Source: Tissierellales bacterium (GTDB lineage Bacteria; Bacillota; Clostridia; Tissierellales; Sedimentibacteraceae). From it: a stretch of 64,000 bases of DNA. A program made the translations under genes and the position numbers. This document shows, in pieces, positions 51,580-63,542 of this stretch (position 1 is the first letter of the stretch; each line of letters opens with the position of its first letter). A model generated the notes under the pieces. That model saw only the letters and a list, made by a program, of their open reading frames with translations. It had not been told where the DNA came from and ran no database searches. The stretch spans positions 62,001 through 126,000 of the forward strand of contig JAHDQO010000004.1 in NCBI GenBank assembly GCA_018433765.1, in the 5' to 3' direction.

Positions 51580-52202
51580 TTTTTATCTATTATTACTCTT
51601 CTAAATGGTTCTTCCCCTTCACTATACGTTATGATCTCCTCATCATTTTGTAGAGCTGAATGTATTATTCTTCTTTCATAAGGATTCATAGGTTCCAATT
51701 TAACTTTGTTGTTATAGTATTTACATTTATCTGCCATTTTATTAGCTAATCTCTTTAATGTTTCTTCTCTTCTTTGTCTATAGTCTTCAACGTCTAAAAC
51801 TGTTCTAATATAATGTTCTCTACCTTTATTAACTATTAAGTTCATAATAAATTGGAAAGCATCTAAATTTTTACCTCTTTTTCCTATTACAATACCCTTT
51901 TCACTATCATCTATTTTATTTATATTAACTTTTAAAACATTATTTTTATATTCTATATCATATTCACATTGTATTTTCATCTTTTCTAAAACATTTCTCA
52001 TAAAAATTTCTGCTTTTTCTTCCGGTCCATCTTTAACAGTAACTTTTACTTTTGCTTCTTTATTTCCAATTAATCCTAAAATACCTTTATTAGGTTTTCT
52101 AATTATCTCAATTTCAACTTCATTAATTTCTGCTCCTAAATCTTCTAAGGCTTCTTTTACTGCATCATCAATTGTAACACTTTCTCTTACAATACTTTTC
52201 AT
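51576..52202 (-). CDS. jag: RNA-binding protein Jag/KhpB (SpoIIIJ-associated)
   Basis: A 208-residue protein in three parts: the N-terminal Jag domain (about 1-52, VTIDDAVKEALEDLGAEINEVEIEII), a KH domain with the GKRG loop (VIGKRGKNLDAFQFIMN) and an R3H domain (EPMNPYERRIIHSALQ, GEEPFRRVII). It binds RNA and influences cell envelope regulation in Firmicutes. Its ribosome site AGGAGG is embedded in the end of yidC, and the genes are separated by one base. Confidence 0.95.
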   Translation of the reverse strand: MKSIVRESVTIDDAVKEALEDLGAEINEVEIEIIRKPNKGILGLIGNKEAKVKVTVKDGPEEKAEIFMRNVLEKMKIQCEYDIEYKNNVLKVNINKIDDSEKGIVIGKRGKNLDAFQFIMNLIVNKGREHYIRTVLDVEDYRQRREETLKRLANKMADKCKYYNNKVKLEPMNPYERRIIHSALQNDEEIITYSEGEEPFRRVIIDKK

Positions 52203-52203
52203 T

Positions 52204-52983
52204 TTATTTTAATTCCTCCTGAACATTTTTGGATTTATTAAATATTAAAACTTGCTGCACTAATTGGAATATATTACTAATAACCCAATATAAAGCTAAT
52301 CCTGCAGGAAACTGTAAAGCAAAAACAAAAATCATTATAGGCATCATAATTGTCATTGTATTCTGTGTAGCTTTTTGCTGATCATTTGCGACTATTTGTG
52401 AAGATTGTTGCATTTTACTCGTATAATAAGTAGTAAAAGCTGAGATAAACGCTAATATAGGGAATGCAGCTCCTATAAGTGGAAGAGAAAAGCCTCCCAT
52501 TTCAAGACCATTTATAACTCCACTTTCTAATGTAGCATTTGAAGCATAACCTAAATCTTTTATCCATAAAAAACTTTTATTAATCAAATCGTAAGCTGCT
52601 TGATCGTGAAACATATATTGTACTGGATCTCTTAATACATAAAAAAACGCAATTAAAATAGGAAATTGAATTAACAATAAAAGACAACCAGACATTGGAT
52701 TTGCATTACTTTCTTTATATAATTCCATAGTTTTTCTCTGAAGTGTTTGTGGATCATTTTTATATTTTTTTTGTACTTCTTGTAATTTAGGACTCAAGTC
52801 CTGCATTTTTTTCATCGATTTAGTTTGTTTTAAAGTCAACGGTAATAATACAAGTTTTAAAATAATCGTCGATAAAATTATAGCTATTGCATAACTTGAT
52901 ATATATGTAGAATCTAAAAAAGATACAGCATTATACATCAAATTCATTAGTGCACCCATTGGTTTTGCAAAAATATTTATCAT
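52204..52983 (-). CDS. yidC: Membrane protein insertase YidC
   Basis: A 259-residue insertase of the shorter Gram-positive type. It has five membrane segments, the positively charged loop with the helical hairpin (KQTKSMKKMQDLSPKLQEVQKKYKNDPQTLQRKTMELYKE) and GLALYWVISNIFQLVQQ near the end. The start begins MINIFAKPMG with no lipobox, so the usual lipoprotein signal of Bacillus YidC1 is missing. AGGAGG lies before the ATG. It inserts membrane proteins with or without Sec. Confidence 0.94.
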   Translation of the reverse strand: MINIFAKPMGALMNLMYNAVSFLDSTYISSYAIAIILSTIILKLVLLPLTLKQTKSMKKMQDLSPKLQEVQKKYKNDPQTLQRKTMELYKESNANPMSGCLLLLIQFPILIAFFYVLRDPVQYMFHDQAAYDLINKSFLWIKDLGYASNATLESGVINGLEMGGFSLPLIGAAFPILAFISAFTTYYTSKMQQSSQIVANDQQKATQNTMTIMMPIMIFVFALQFPAGLALYWVISNIFQLVQQVLIFNKSKNVQEELK

Positions 52984-52993
52984 TTAATTCCTC

Positions 52994-53203
52994 CTATTTC
53001 AATGGATCATATCCTCCAGGATTAAAAGGATTACACCTTAACACCCTTCTAAAACCTAAGTATAGTCCTTTAAATAATCCATATTTCTCTAAAGCTTCAA
53101 TAGTATATTGTGAACATGTAGGATAAAATCTACAATTTCTTATACCTGTACTTCTTGAAATTTTTTGATATACTTTTATTATACCTATAAACAATTTTAT
53201 CAA
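52994..53203 (-). CDS. yidD: Membrane protein insertion efficiency factor YidD
   Basis: A 69-residue basic protein. [19 protein letters not shown] and [17 protein letters not shown] are the YidD signature, with conserved Cys residues. The start is TTG; its ribosome site GGTGAATAAAA overlaps the rnpA end (TAA three bases before). It sits between rnpA and yidC, as usual. Confidence 0.95.
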   Translation of the reverse strand: MIKLFIGIIKVYQKISRSTGIRNCRFYPTCSQYTIEALEKYGLFKGLYLGFRRVLRCNPFNPGGYDPLK

Positions 53204-53206
53204 ATT

Positions 53207-53554
53207 TTATTCACCATTTAAATATAAATTTTTCTTTTTAAGCAGTTTTTTATAAGATTTTTCCAGATTTTTATAACTAGCATCTTTTGAATTAAGTCTA
53301 GCCATGATTATTATATCATATCCTTTTTTACAATTTGAATTATATTTTCTTACTATATCCTTTAATCTTCTTCTTATTTTGTTTCTAGTTACTGCTTTTT
53401 TCATTTTTTTTGCTGTAGTAAAACCATATCTATTGTACATAGTTCTATTTTTACAAATAAATAGAACTAAATTATAATCTGATATTGAATTTCTTTTATT
53501 ATAAATTGATTTATATTCATCATTTTTTTTTATAACTATTATACTATTTTTCAT
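53207..53554 (-). CDS. rnpA: Ribonuclease P protein component RnpA
   Basis: A 115-residue basic protein that supports the RNA of RNase P in tRNA 5' processing. The RNR motif is in GFTTAKKMKKAVTRNKIRRRLKDIVR. YDIIIMARLNSKDASY is the second conserved strand. AAAGGTG lies ten bases before the ATG. A hairpin separates it from rpmH. Confidence 0.95.
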   Translation of the reverse strand: MKNSIIVIKKNDEYKSIYNKRNSISDYNLVLFICKNRTMYNRYGFTTAKKMKKAVTRNKIRRRLKDIVRKYNSNCKKGYDIIIMARLNSKDASYKNLEKSYKKLLKKKNLYLNGE

Positions 53555-53587
53555 TCATTCAGCACACCTTTTCCCTCCATATGGAAT

Positions 53588-53611
53588 AAAAAGGCCACTT
53601 ATGCGGCCTTA
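53588..53611 (-). terminator. Terminator or attenuator between rpmH and rnpA
   Basis: On the minus strand AAGGCC-GCATAAGT-GGCCTT is followed by TTTTATT. It begins at the rpmH stop, so it would end part of the transcripts after rpmH and give more L34 than RnpA. Confidence 0.75.
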
Positions 53612-53743
53612 TGCTGACAATCTCTTTCTTCCTCTTTCTCTTCTTTTCTTCAAAATATTTCTTCCAGATCTTGTTTTCATTCTTTTTCTAAATCCATGTT
53701 CTTTGCTTCTTTGTCTTTTTTTAGGTTGATATGTTCTTTTCAA
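53609..53743 (-). CDS. rpmH: 50S ribosomal protein L34
   Basis: A 44-residue basic protein that reads (M)[16 protein letters not shown], then [18 protein letters not shown] and ends RKRLSA, an unmistakable L34. The start is TTG with AGGAGGTG seven bases upstream. It is the first gene left of the origin and follows a consensus promoter. A hairpin directly after the stop separates it from rnpA. Confidence 0.97.
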   Translation of the reverse strand: MKRTYQPKKRQRSKEHGFRKRMKTRSGRNILKKRRERGRKRLSA

Positions 53744-53809
53744 TGAAATGCACCTCCTTGCTACTCTTTAAAAATATATATAAGAATTCTATTAAATAGT
53801 CATTATTAA

Positions 53810-53838
53810 ATTATATTATCTATATCTTTACATGTCAA
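53810..53838 (-). promoter_or_regulatory. Promoter of rpmH
   Basis: Minus-strand TTGACA (53833-53838), 17-base spacer, TATAAT (53810-53815): a perfect consensus, giving a leader of about 60 bases. Confidence 0.85.
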
Positions 53839-54218
53839 GAAAATGAAAAAATTGTAGCTATAGTAATATACTACATTTTTCAATATAATGCAAATAATTT
53901 TTGAAAAATATTAAATTCAAATTGCTATTGTGGATAAAAAATGATAATATTTAATTAAATTGTGGATAACTTTTTTATCTTTAATAACCTTTTGATAACT
54001 TTTTGTAAATTATCGTTTTATCAACTTTATTTTGTTGAAAACTTTTTAACAAGTTGTTAATTTGTTCTTATTATGTACTGTGATTATATATTTATTAACA
54101 ATTAAAATAAAATAATAATTAATTTATCAACAGGCTTTTTATTTTATTTTTTACTTATTTATTTAAAATAAATACAATTTTAAAATAAGTTATATTTTTT
54201 AATTTTTGGAGGTTTAAT
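53839..54218. other. oriC: Origin region (oriC) between rpmH and dnaA
   Basis: A gap of about 475 bases from the rpmH start to dnaA. Perfect DnaA boxes TGTGGATAA occur at 53929-53937 and 53961-53969, a one-mismatch box TTATCAACA at 54124-54132, and a looser TTATCAACT at 54018. The rest is extremely AT-rich, with several A/T runs that could be the unwinding element. Gene context (divergent rpmH and dnaA, nearby parS) supports the origin. A second part may lie in the 240-base dnaA-dnaN gap, but no perfect box was seen there. Confidence 0.8.
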
Positions 54219-55541
54219 ATGAATATTAATGATATTTGGAATAATGTTTTAGAGTTGGTAAAAGAGGATGTTAATGTAGTAAGTTTTAACACGTGGTTTA
54301 AACCTTTAAAAATTATTTCAATTGACAATAATACGGTCTATTTAGAAGCACCTGAAGATTTTTTTAGAAAAATGCTTAAACAAAGATATAACAATTTATT
54401 AAAAAATGCTTTTGAACATTTATTGCAAAATCAAATTGAATTAGTTTTTACTATACCAGGTGAAAATATATTTTCTACAACTAAAAAACCAAAAAACCAA
54501 AAAAATGAAACTTATGAAAACAGAAGTAAACTTAATCCAAAATATAAATTTGATAACTTTATAATAGGAAATAGTAATAGATTTGCACATGCTGCTTGTT
54601 TAGCAGTTGCAGAAGCTCCAGCTACTGCATATAACCCATTATTTATATATGGTGGCGTTGGATTAGGAAAGACTCACTTAATGCACGCTATAGGACATTA
54701 TATTTTAGATAATAATCCAAGTGCTTCAGTTTTATATGTTACTTCAGAAACTTTTACTAATGATTTAATTAATTCTATTAAAAATGGAACTAATGATAAA
54801 TTTAGAAATAAGTATAGAAAAATTGATGTACTACTTGTAGATGATATTCAGTTTATTGCAGGTAAAGAAAGTACCCAAGAAGAGTTTTTCCATACTTTTA
54901 ATACTCTACATGAATCAAATAAGCAAATAATTATTTCAAGTGATAGTCCTCCAAAAGAAATACCCACTTTAGAGGACAGGCTCCGTTCTAGATTTGAATG
55001 GGGTCTTATTACAGATATACAACCACCTGATTTAGAAACAAGAATTGCTATTTTAAGAAAAAAAGCTGAAAGTGAAAATTATGATGTACCTGATGAAGTC
55101 ATTACATATATAGCTCAAAATATACAGTCTAATATAAGAAAACTTGAAGGCGCTTTAATACGTATTTTTGCATATTCATCATTAACAAATAAAAAAGAAG
55201 TAAATTTAGAATTAGCAAAAGAGGCACTCAAACATCTTATTTCTAACAATAAAAAAATCACTGTAAGAGATATACAAGAAGCAGTCTCTAATTACTACAA
55301 TATTAGTATAGAAGATTTACTGTCAAAGAAAAAGCCAAAAAATATTTCTTTTCCAAGACAAATAGCCATGTATATTTCAAGAAAATTAACAGATCTTTCT
55401 TTGCCTAAAATAGGCGATGAATTTGGAGGAAGAGATCATTCAACTGTTTTACATGCCTATAATAAAATTTCTTGCGACATAGACATAAATATTGAATTAA
55501 AAAAAGCTGTTGATGATATTTTTTCTGTATTAAATAATTAA
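54219..55541 (+). CDS. dnaA: Chromosomal replication initiator DnaA
   Basis: A 440-residue initiator. It has domain I ([19 protein letters not shown]), a linker with repeated Lys/Asn, and the AAA+ domain with [10 protein letters not shown] and [13 protein letters not shown]. Domain IV carries [10 protein letters not shown], the DnaA-box reading motif. GGAGG is before the ATG. The origin region lies directly upstream, and the gene runs with replication. Confidence 0.98.
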   Translation: MNINDIWNNVLELVKEDVNVVSFNTWFKPLKIISIDNNTVYLEAPEDFFRKMLKQRYNNLLKNAFEHLLQNQIELVFTIPGENIFSTTKKPKNQKNETYENRSKLNPKYKFDNFIIGNSNRFAHAACLAVAEAPATAYNPLFIYGGVGLGKTHLMHAIGHYILDNNPSASVLYVTSETFTNDLINSIKNGTNDKFRNKYRKIDVLLVDDIQFIAGKESTQEEFFHTFNTLHESNKQIIISSDSPPKEIPTLEDRLRSRFEWGLITDIQPPDLETRIAILRKKAESENYDVPDEVITYIAQNIQSNIRKLEGALIRIFAYSSLTNKKEVNLELAKEALKHLISNNKKITVRDIQEAVSNYYNISIEDLLSKKKPKNISFPRQIAMYISRKLTDLSLPKIGDEFGGRDHSTVLHAYNKISCDIDINIELKKAVDDIFSVLNN

Positions 55542-55781
55542 CATTTGCTTGTTGACAAATTGTTAATAAAATTTATAATTGAAAATTTTTTGATTTTTAT
55601 ATAAAATTATTAAACATTAGTCAACAACTTATTAATTTAGTAGTTGTTTATTTTGAGACATTAAGACATGTTTTCAACAAATAAACAACACCTACTATTA
55701 TTACTATAATTAATTTTATATTTTTTATTACTGCGCTGTTTATCAGATATTGTTTATAACCAAGGATAGGAGGAAATATTT

Positions 55782-56882
55782 ATGAAACTTTTCATTAATC
55801 AAAATGATTTATCTAAAGCTATTAATATAGTGCAAAAAGCAGTTTCTTCTCGTACAACTTTACCAATACTTACAGGTATCTTATTGGAAGCTATAGATAA
55901 CAAGTTATTTATTACTGCAACAGATCTTGATCTAGGTATTAAGACTTCAGTTGATTGTATAATAGAGGAAGAAGGATCAATAGTAGTTAATTCAAAACTT
56001 ATAGGTGATTTTGTTAGAAAATTACCATCAAAAACTACATTATCAATAAAAACTAATGAATTAAATAATATGGAAATTAAATGTACTAACTCTGATTTTA
56101 ATATATTAGGTAATTCATCTAAAGAATTTCCCGATAACACATTTATGAATGAAGGAAATACTTTTTTTATAAAATCTAATGCTTTAAAAAATTTAATAAA
56201 ATACACTACATTTTCTTGTTCTCAAGATAATATGAAACCTGTTTTTACAGGCTGTTTGATGGAAATTAAAAATAAAGAATGTGTATTTGCTGCTTTAGAT
56301 GGATTTCGACTTGCAGTTAAAAAAGAAAATATTGATATAGATACTAATGTAAAAGCAATAATACCTTCTAAAACGTTAGTTGAACTTTTCAGAATAATTG
56401 AAGAAGATGAAGATGAAATAGAAATAGTATTATCAGCAACTCATATTACTTTTAAAATTAAAGAAACTATTATTATTTCTAGTCTATTAGAAGGAGAATT
56501 TATAAATTATAAAGATATACTAAAGGACGAATATATAACTAGAATTAAAGTTAAAACTAACGAATTGAAAAATAGTATTGAAAGAGCTTCTTTATTGGCT
56601 AGAGAAGATAAAGATAATTTGATAATATTAGATGTTACAGACAAACTAGTCAAAATAAACTCTACTTCAGAATATGGTAACGTAGAAGAAAATATAGAAA
56701 TAGAAAAAGAAGGAAACGATTTAAAAATAGGATTCAATTCAAAATATATATTGGATGTATTGAAAGTACTAGAATCAGATGAAATATATCTAAATTTTGT
56801 AGGTGAAGTTAATCCATGTATCATTAAAAAAACTGATAAAGAAGACTATACTTATCTCGTTTTACCTGTTAGAATAAGTTAA
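55782..56882 (+). CDS. dnaN: DNA polymerase III beta subunit (sliding clamp) DnaN
   Basis: A 366-residue clamp with three repeated domains: MKLFINQNDLSKAINIVQKAVSSRTTLPIL at the start, the YTTFSCSQDNMKPVFTGCLMEI middle domain and a C-terminal end YTYLVLPVRI. It encircles DNA behind the polymerase. AGGAGG precedes the ATG. It follows dnaA by 240 bases of AT-rich sequence with no recognised gene. Confidence 0.97.
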   Translation: MKLFINQNDLSKAINIVQKAVSSRTTLPILTGILLEAIDNKLFITATDLDLGIKTSVDCIIEEEGSIVVNSKLIGDFVRKLPSKTTLSIKTNELNNMEIKCTNSDFNILGNSSKEFPDNTFMNEGNTFFIKSNALKNLIKYTTFSCSQDNMKPVFTGCLMEIKNKECVFAALDGFRLAVKKENIDIDTNVKAIIPSKTLVELFRIIEEDEDEIEIVLSATHITFKIKETIIISSLLEGEFINYKDILKDEYITRIKVKTNELKNSIERASLLAREDKDNLIILDVTDKLVKINSTSEYGNVEENIEIEKEGNDLKIGFNSKYILDVLKVLESDEIYLNFVGEVNPCIIKKTDKEDYTYLVLPVRIS

Positions 56883-56996
56883 TATAAAGAAAATAGTAAA
56901 TATAGTTATTTTCACCAAATTTTGCAAGAAATATATATTTTTTTATTGTATAATATTATAATAAAAGTCAAAAGTTAATAGAAAAGGAAAATATTA

Positions 56997-57212
56997 ATGA
57001 TAGAGGTTAAGATTAATAGTGAATTTATAAAACTAGATCAGTTTCTTAAATATGTTAATGTAGTACAAAGTGGTGGGCATGCAAAAATAGTTATTAAAGA
57101 AGGTTTAGTAAAAGTCAATAATGAAATAGTATATGAAAGGGGTAAAAAACTATATAATGACTTTATAATTGAATTTGATAGTAATAAATTTATTATAAAA
57201 AAAGAGGAATAA
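56997..57212 (+). CDS. yaaA: S4-domain RNA-binding protein YaaA/RlbA
   Basis: A 71-residue protein formed almost entirely by an S4 RNA-binding domain: KLDQFLKYVNVVQSGGHAKIVIKEGLVKVNNEIVYERGKKL. Its place between dnaN and recF is conserved in Firmicutes. It probably binds structured RNA, possibly in ribosome assembly. AAAAGGA lies before the ATG, and recF follows after one base. Confidence 0.93.
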   Translation: MIEVKINSEFIKLDQFLKYVNVVQSGGHAKIVIKEGLVKVNNEIVYERGKKLYNDFIIEFDSNKFIIKKEE

Positions 57213-57213
57213 A

Positions 57214-58335
57214 GTGATAGTTAAATATATCAAATTAAATAATTACAGAAATTTTAATGAAATTGATATAGAATTAAATGATAAATTGAATATTTTTATT
57301 GGAAATAATGCACAAGGAAAAACAAATTTATTAGAATCAATATATATTTCATCTATTGGAAGAACTTTTAGGACAAACAAAGAAGAAGATTTGATTAAAT
57401 TTGGAAGTAAAAAGAGTATTGTAGATTTAACTATAACTAAGAAAAATAGAATAAAAAAAATAAGGATAGAACTAGAGAAAAGTAAAAAAAAAGTTGTTAA
57501 AATTAATGATATTAGATTAGAAAAAAATAATGATTTAATAGGTATATTAAATAATGTCATTTTTACGCCTGACGACTTAAAATTAATAAAAGGAAGTCCT
57601 TCAGAAAGACGAAAATTATTAAATATTATAATATCTCAAATAAAACCCAATTATAAATACTTGCTAAAAAATTATAAAAAAGTTATTATACAAAGAAATA
57701 ATATATTAAGAAATATCAATAATAAGAATTTTAATAGAGAAGTATTAGAAATATGGAATAATTACTTAGTCAATATAGGAACAGATATTTTAGAGTATAG
57801 AAAAGAGTATTTTAAAAGCTTAAAAAAATATTCCAAGGAAATTTATTCTAATATTAGTCAAAATAATGAAATATTAGATATAGAGTATAAAAGCAGTTTA
57901 GGAATCGTAGAAAAGTTAAATAGAGAACAGACCAAAGAAATTTTTAATAAAAAAATTAAAAAAAATCTAGATAAAGAGATATATAAAGGTATAACTTTAT
58001 TTGGACCTCATAGAGATGATTTAATTATTAAAATTAATAAAAAGGAATGTAAATCTTTTGGTTCTCAAGGACAGCAAAGATCTGCTGCTTTATCTTTAAA
58101 ATTATCAGAGATAGAAATAATAAAAAATGAAATTGGTGAATATCCTATCTTACTTTTAGATGATGTATTATCAGAGTTGGATAATAATAGGAAAAAATAT
58201 TTATTAAGTTATATAAACAAATTACAAACGATTATTACTTCTACTAATGATATAGATTTAAATAATATAATTAAAGAAAAAAATAAAAAAATTTTTCATG
58301 TAAAAAATGGACAAATTGACAATAATAAAGAATAA
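57214..58335 (+). CDS. recF: DNA replication and repair protein RecF
   Basis: A 373-residue SMC-like ATPase helping RecA loading at gaps. Walker A is GNNAQGKTN (near 30-38), signature region SQGQQRSAALSLKL, Walker B ILLLDDVLSELD. The start is GTG with GAGG seven bases upstream, one base after yaaA. It is Lys- and Asn-rich in line with the genome. Confidence 0.96.
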   Translation: MIVKYIKLNNYRNFNEIDIELNDKLNIFIGNNAQGKTNLLESIYISSIGRTFRTNKEEDLIKFGSKKSIVDLTITKKNRIKKIRIELEKSKKKVVKINDIRLEKNNDLIGILNNVIFTPDDLKLIKGSPSERRKLLNIIISQIKPNYKYLLKNYKKVIIQRNNILRNINNKNFNREVLEIWNNYLVNIGTDILEYRKEYFKSLKKYSKEIYSNISQNNEILDIEYKSSLGIVEKLNREQTKEIFNKKIKKNLDKEIYKGITLFGPHRDDLIIKINKKECKSFGSQGQQRSAALSLKLSEIEIIKNEIGEYPILLLDDVLSELDNNRKKYLLSYINKLQTIITSTNDIDLNNIIKEKNKKIFHVKNGQIDNNKE

Positions 58336-58344
58336 GAGGTGTAA

Positions 58345-60255
<1,911 letters not shown>

Positions 60256-60300
60256 TTAGTGTAAAGTTTAGTATGTAAAGTGTAAATAATAAATTACGAC
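60256..60300 (+). repeat. Short-repeat tract after the gyrB stop
   Basis: Directly after the stop: TTAGTGTAAAGTTTAG, TATGTAAAGTGTAAATAATAAATTACGAC. These are degenerate units resembling those after minus-strand genes, here on the plus strand and again in gene direction. Confidence 0.45.
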
Positions 60301-60328
60301 TTTATAGTATAACGGAGGATATACAAAA

Positions 60329-62764
60329 ATGGATAATAATCAAAATAGAAATGAACAAATTATACCTGTTAATATAGAAAATGAAATGAAAAAATCTTAT
60401 CTTGATTATGCAATGACAGTTATTGTAAGTAGGGCACTTCCTGATGTAAGGGATGGATTAAAACCTGTACATAGAAGGATTCTTTATGCTGCAAATGATT
60501 TAGGATGTACACCGGATAAACCTCATAGAAAATGCGCTCGTATAGTCGGAGACGTTCTTGGTAAATATCATCCTCATGGAGATACTGCAGTTTATGATGC
60601 AATGGTTAGATTAGCTCAAGATTTTTCTACAAGATATCCATTAATAGATGGACATGGTAATTTTGGTTCAGTTGATGGAGACGGTGCGGCAGCAATGAGA
60701 TATACAGAAGCCAGAATGTCAAAAATAGCACTGGAATTATTAAGAGATATAAATAAAGAAACTGTTGATTATAGATTAAACTTTGATGAAACTTTAAAAG
60801 AGCCATGTGTACTTCCATGTAAATACCCTAATTTACTTGTCAATGGTTCTTCAGGTATTGCTGTAGGTATGGCTAGTTCTATTCCACCTCATAATCTAGG
60901 AGAAGTAATAGATGCATCAATAGCTTTAATAGATAATCCAGATATTACAATTGAAGAATTGATGCAATATATTAAAGGACCAGATTTTCCTACAGGTGCA
61001 ATTATTGTAGGAAAAGAAAATATTAAGAATGCATATAGGACAGGTAGAGGAAAAGTTAAAGTAAAAGCAAGAACACAAATAGAGGAGATGAAAAACAATA
61101 AGAGTAGAATTATTGTTTCTGAAATTCCATATCAAGTTAATAAAGCAAGATTAATAGAAAAAATTGCTCATCTGGTAAGAGATAAAAAAGTTGAGGGAAT
61201 TACTGATCTTAGGGATGAAAGTGATAGATCAGGAATGAGAATAGTTATAGAAATTAAGAGAGACTATAATCCTAATGTGGTTTTAAATAATTTATATAAA
61301 TATACTCAATTACAAGATAGCTTTAGTATTATTATGATAGCTTTAGTTAATAATGAACCAAAAGTTTTAAATATAAAACAGATGATTTATTATTACATAA
61401 AGCATCAAAAAGAAGTAATAACAAGAAGAACAGAATACGATTTGAAAAAAGCTGAAGCTAGAGCTCATATATTAGAAGGATTAAAAATAGCTATTGATAA
61501 TATTGATGAAGTTATTAAAATTATCCGAAGTTCTTATAATGATGCTGAAATAAGACTTATGGAAAGGTTTCAATTATCTGAAATTCAAGCTAAGGCTATA
61601 GTTGATATGAGACTTAGAAGACTGCAAGGATTAGAAAGAGAAAAATTGGACGAAGAATATAATGAAATAATACAATTAATAAATAAATATAAAGAAATAT
61701 TAGCAAATGAAGCTTTAATATATCAAATAATAACAGAAGAGTTAACAGAAATAAAAAATAAATATTATGATATAAGAAGAACAGAAATAACAATTGATGA
61801 AGGAGATATAAATATAGAAGATCTTATTGAAGAACAAAATGTAGCAATAACTTTAACACATTTTGGATATATTAAGAGACTTCCTGAAGATACTTACAAA
61901 ATTCAAAGAAGAGGCGGTAAAGGAATAACAGGTTTAACTACTAGAGAAGAAGATTTTGTTAAGGATCTATTTATAACATCAACACATGATTATTTGTTGT
62001 TTTTTACAAACAAAGGAAAAGTATATAGAATAAAAGCTTACCAAATTCCTGAGGCAAGAAGACAAGCAAAAGGAACAGCTTTAGTTAATTTGATGCAGCT
62101 TGATCCTAAAGAGAAAGTAACAGCTGTAATACCTATTAAAGATTTTAATATTGAAGAAGAATTTTTATTATTAGTTACAAGAAAAGGTACTATCAAAAAA
62201 ACTAAGTTAAGTATGTTTGATACATCAAGGAAAACAGGTTTAATAGCTATAAAACTTGCGGATGATGATGAACTTATAAGTGTTAAGAAAACAGATGGTA
62301 CAAAAGATATTTTTATAGTAACTAAAAAGGGTAAAGCTATACGTTTTAACGAAAAAGATGTTAGAGATATGGGAAGAAATGCAGCAGGAGTAAGAGCTAT
62401 AAGACTAGCAAATAAAGACAAACTAGTTTCAATGGATGTTTTGGATGAAGAAAAACAAATTCTTTCTATTACAGAGAAAGGATTTGGTAAAATGACTAGT
62501 ACAGAAGAATATAGATGTCAAACTAGAGGTGGAAAAGGAGTAAAAACATATAAAATAAGTGAGAAAACAGGTGATATTATTGATTCAATAATTATAGAAA
62601 AAGAAGATGAAGTAATGCTAATTAGTCAACAAGGTTCAATAATTAGAATGCAGGCATCTGATATATCATCTATGGGTAGAGATACACAAGGTGTTAAAGC
62701 AATGAGACTTAATGATGGAGATGAAGTAGTTTCAGTTGCAAAAATTATTCAAGAAAATAATTAA
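60329..62764 (+). CDS. gyrA: DNA gyrase subunit A
   Basis: An 811-residue subunit. The catalytic Tyr lies in [13 protein letters not shown]. The quinolone region reads [14 protein letters not shown], with Thr at the E. coli Ser83 position, as in several clostridia. The GyrA-box QRRGGKG is at about 527-533, and six C-terminal blades follow. GGAGG precedes the ATG. It pairs with gyrB. Confidence 0.97.
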   Translation: MDNNQNRNEQIIPVNIENEMKKSYLDYAMTVIVSRALPDVRDGLKPVHRRILYAANDLGCTPDKPHRKCARIVGDVLGKYHPHGDTAVYDAMVRLAQDFSTRYPLIDGHGNFGSVDGDGAAAMRYTEARMSKIALELLRDINKETVDYRLNFDETLKEPCVLPCKYPNLLVNGSSGIAVGMASSIPPHNLGEVIDASIALIDNPDITIEELMQYIKGPDFPTGAIIVGKENIKNAYRTGRGKVKVKARTQIEEMKNNKSRIIVSEIPYQVNKARLIEKIAHLVRDKKVEGITDLRDESDRSGMRIVIEIKRDYNPNVVLNNLYKYTQLQDSFSIIMIALVNNEPKVLNIKQMIYYYIKHQKEVITRRTEYDLKKAEARAHILEGLKIAIDNIDEVIKIIRSSYNDAEIRLMERFQLSEIQAKAIVDMRLRRLQGLEREKLDEEYNEIIQLINKYKEILANEALIYQIITEELTEIKNKYYDIRRTEITIDEGDINIEDLIEEQNVAITLTHFGYIKRLPEDTYKIQRRGGKGITGLTTREEDFVKDLFITSTHDYLLFFTNKGKVYRIKAYQIPEARRQAKGTALVNLMQLDPKEKVTAVIPIKDFNIEEEFLLLVTRKGTIKKTKLSMFDTSRKTGLIAIKLADDDELISVKKTDGTKDIFIVTKKGKAIRFNEKDVRDMGRNAAGVRAIRLANKDKLVSMDVLDEEKQILSITEKGFGKMTSTEEYRCQTRGGKGVKTYKISEKTGDIIDSIIIEKEDEVMLISQQGSIIRMQASDISSMGRDTQGVKAMRLNDGDEVVSVAKIIQENN

Positions 62765-62778
62765 GAAGGGGGATTTTT

Positions 62779-63096
62779 ATGTCTCTTAATATTAATATCC
62801 AAAAAATTGAAGAATTAGAATACTATGAAATTACTCCAATAGGAGAAATAGACATTTATACATCACCTGAATTTAAAAATGCTGTTTTGAAAATTATTGA
62901 AGAAAATAAAGAGAACATAGTTATTAATGGAGAAAAACTAGATTATATGGATAGTACAGGTTTAGGTGTATTAATGAGTCTTTTAAAGAAAACAAAAGAG
63001 AAAAATATAGAAATAACATTAAAAAATTTAAAACCAAATATCTATAAACTTTTTGATATAACCGGATTAAATAATGTTTTTAATATTGAAAGGTGA
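62779..63096 (+). CDS. STAS-domain anti-sigma factor antagonist (RsbV/SpoIIAA-like)
   Basis: A 105-residue STAS protein. The phosphorylatable Ser is in LDYMDSTGLGVLMSLL, the usual DSTGLG site. GEIDIYTSPEFKNAV is the N-terminal family block. It is the first of a partner-switching module: antagonist, anti-sigma kinase, sigma factor. When unphosphorylated it would free the sigma factor. AAGGGGG lies before the ATG, 14 bases after gyrA. Confidence 0.92.
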   Translation: MSLNINIQKIEELEYYEITPIGEIDIYTSPEFKNAVLKIIEENKENIVINGEKLDYMDSTGLGVLMSLLKKTKEKNIEITLKNLKPNIYKLFDITGLNNVFNIER

Positions 63097-63100
63097 GCAA

Positions 63101-63490
63101 ATGAAAGATAAAATAAAACTAGTTATTCCAAAAAAATCAGAATATGTGAGTGTTGTGAGACTAACAACTTCTTCTATATCAAATTTAAATGGATTTAATA
63201 TAGAAGATATAGAAGATTTGAAAGTTATATTATCAGAAATTTGTGTATTCTTTATAAATAGTATTGATTATGACGATAAATGTATTGAGATAGAATACTG
63301 TATATTTGAAGATAAACTTGAAACAACGGTTATTGATACAAATGTAGGAAAATTATCTCAAGACAATAAAGATAATAGTAAACTTAGTATGTTAATAATT
63401 GAAAGCCTTGCTGATAAATTTGAAATAGATTATTTAAATAAGAAAATTATGTTTACTAAATTTATAAATAAAAAATTACGCTCAAAATGA
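63101..63490 (+). CDS. Anti-sigma factor, RsbW/SpoIIAB-like GHKL protein (degenerate ATP site)
   Basis: A 129-residue protein started at MKDKIKLVIP (AAAGGTGAG seven bases upstream, overlapping the STAS gene end). The fold order matches serine kinases of the RsbW class, and the place between STAS and sigma genes fits. But the N-box reads SEICVFFINS, with Phe where the Mg-binding Asn should be, and the G1 box reads DTNVGK rather than DxGxG. It may bind sigma without normal kinase activity. Confidence 0.8.
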   Translation: MKDKIKLVIPKKSEYVSVVRLTTSSISNLNGFNIEDIEDLKVILSEICVFFINSIDYDDKCIEIEYCIFEDKLETTVIDTNVGKLSQDNKDNSKLSMLIIESLADKFEIDYLNKKIMFTKFINKKLRSK

Positions 63491-63542
63491 CAGGAAATAA
63501 TTTATAGGCATTAATTGAGTAAGCGAAAGGAATGTCTGTTAA

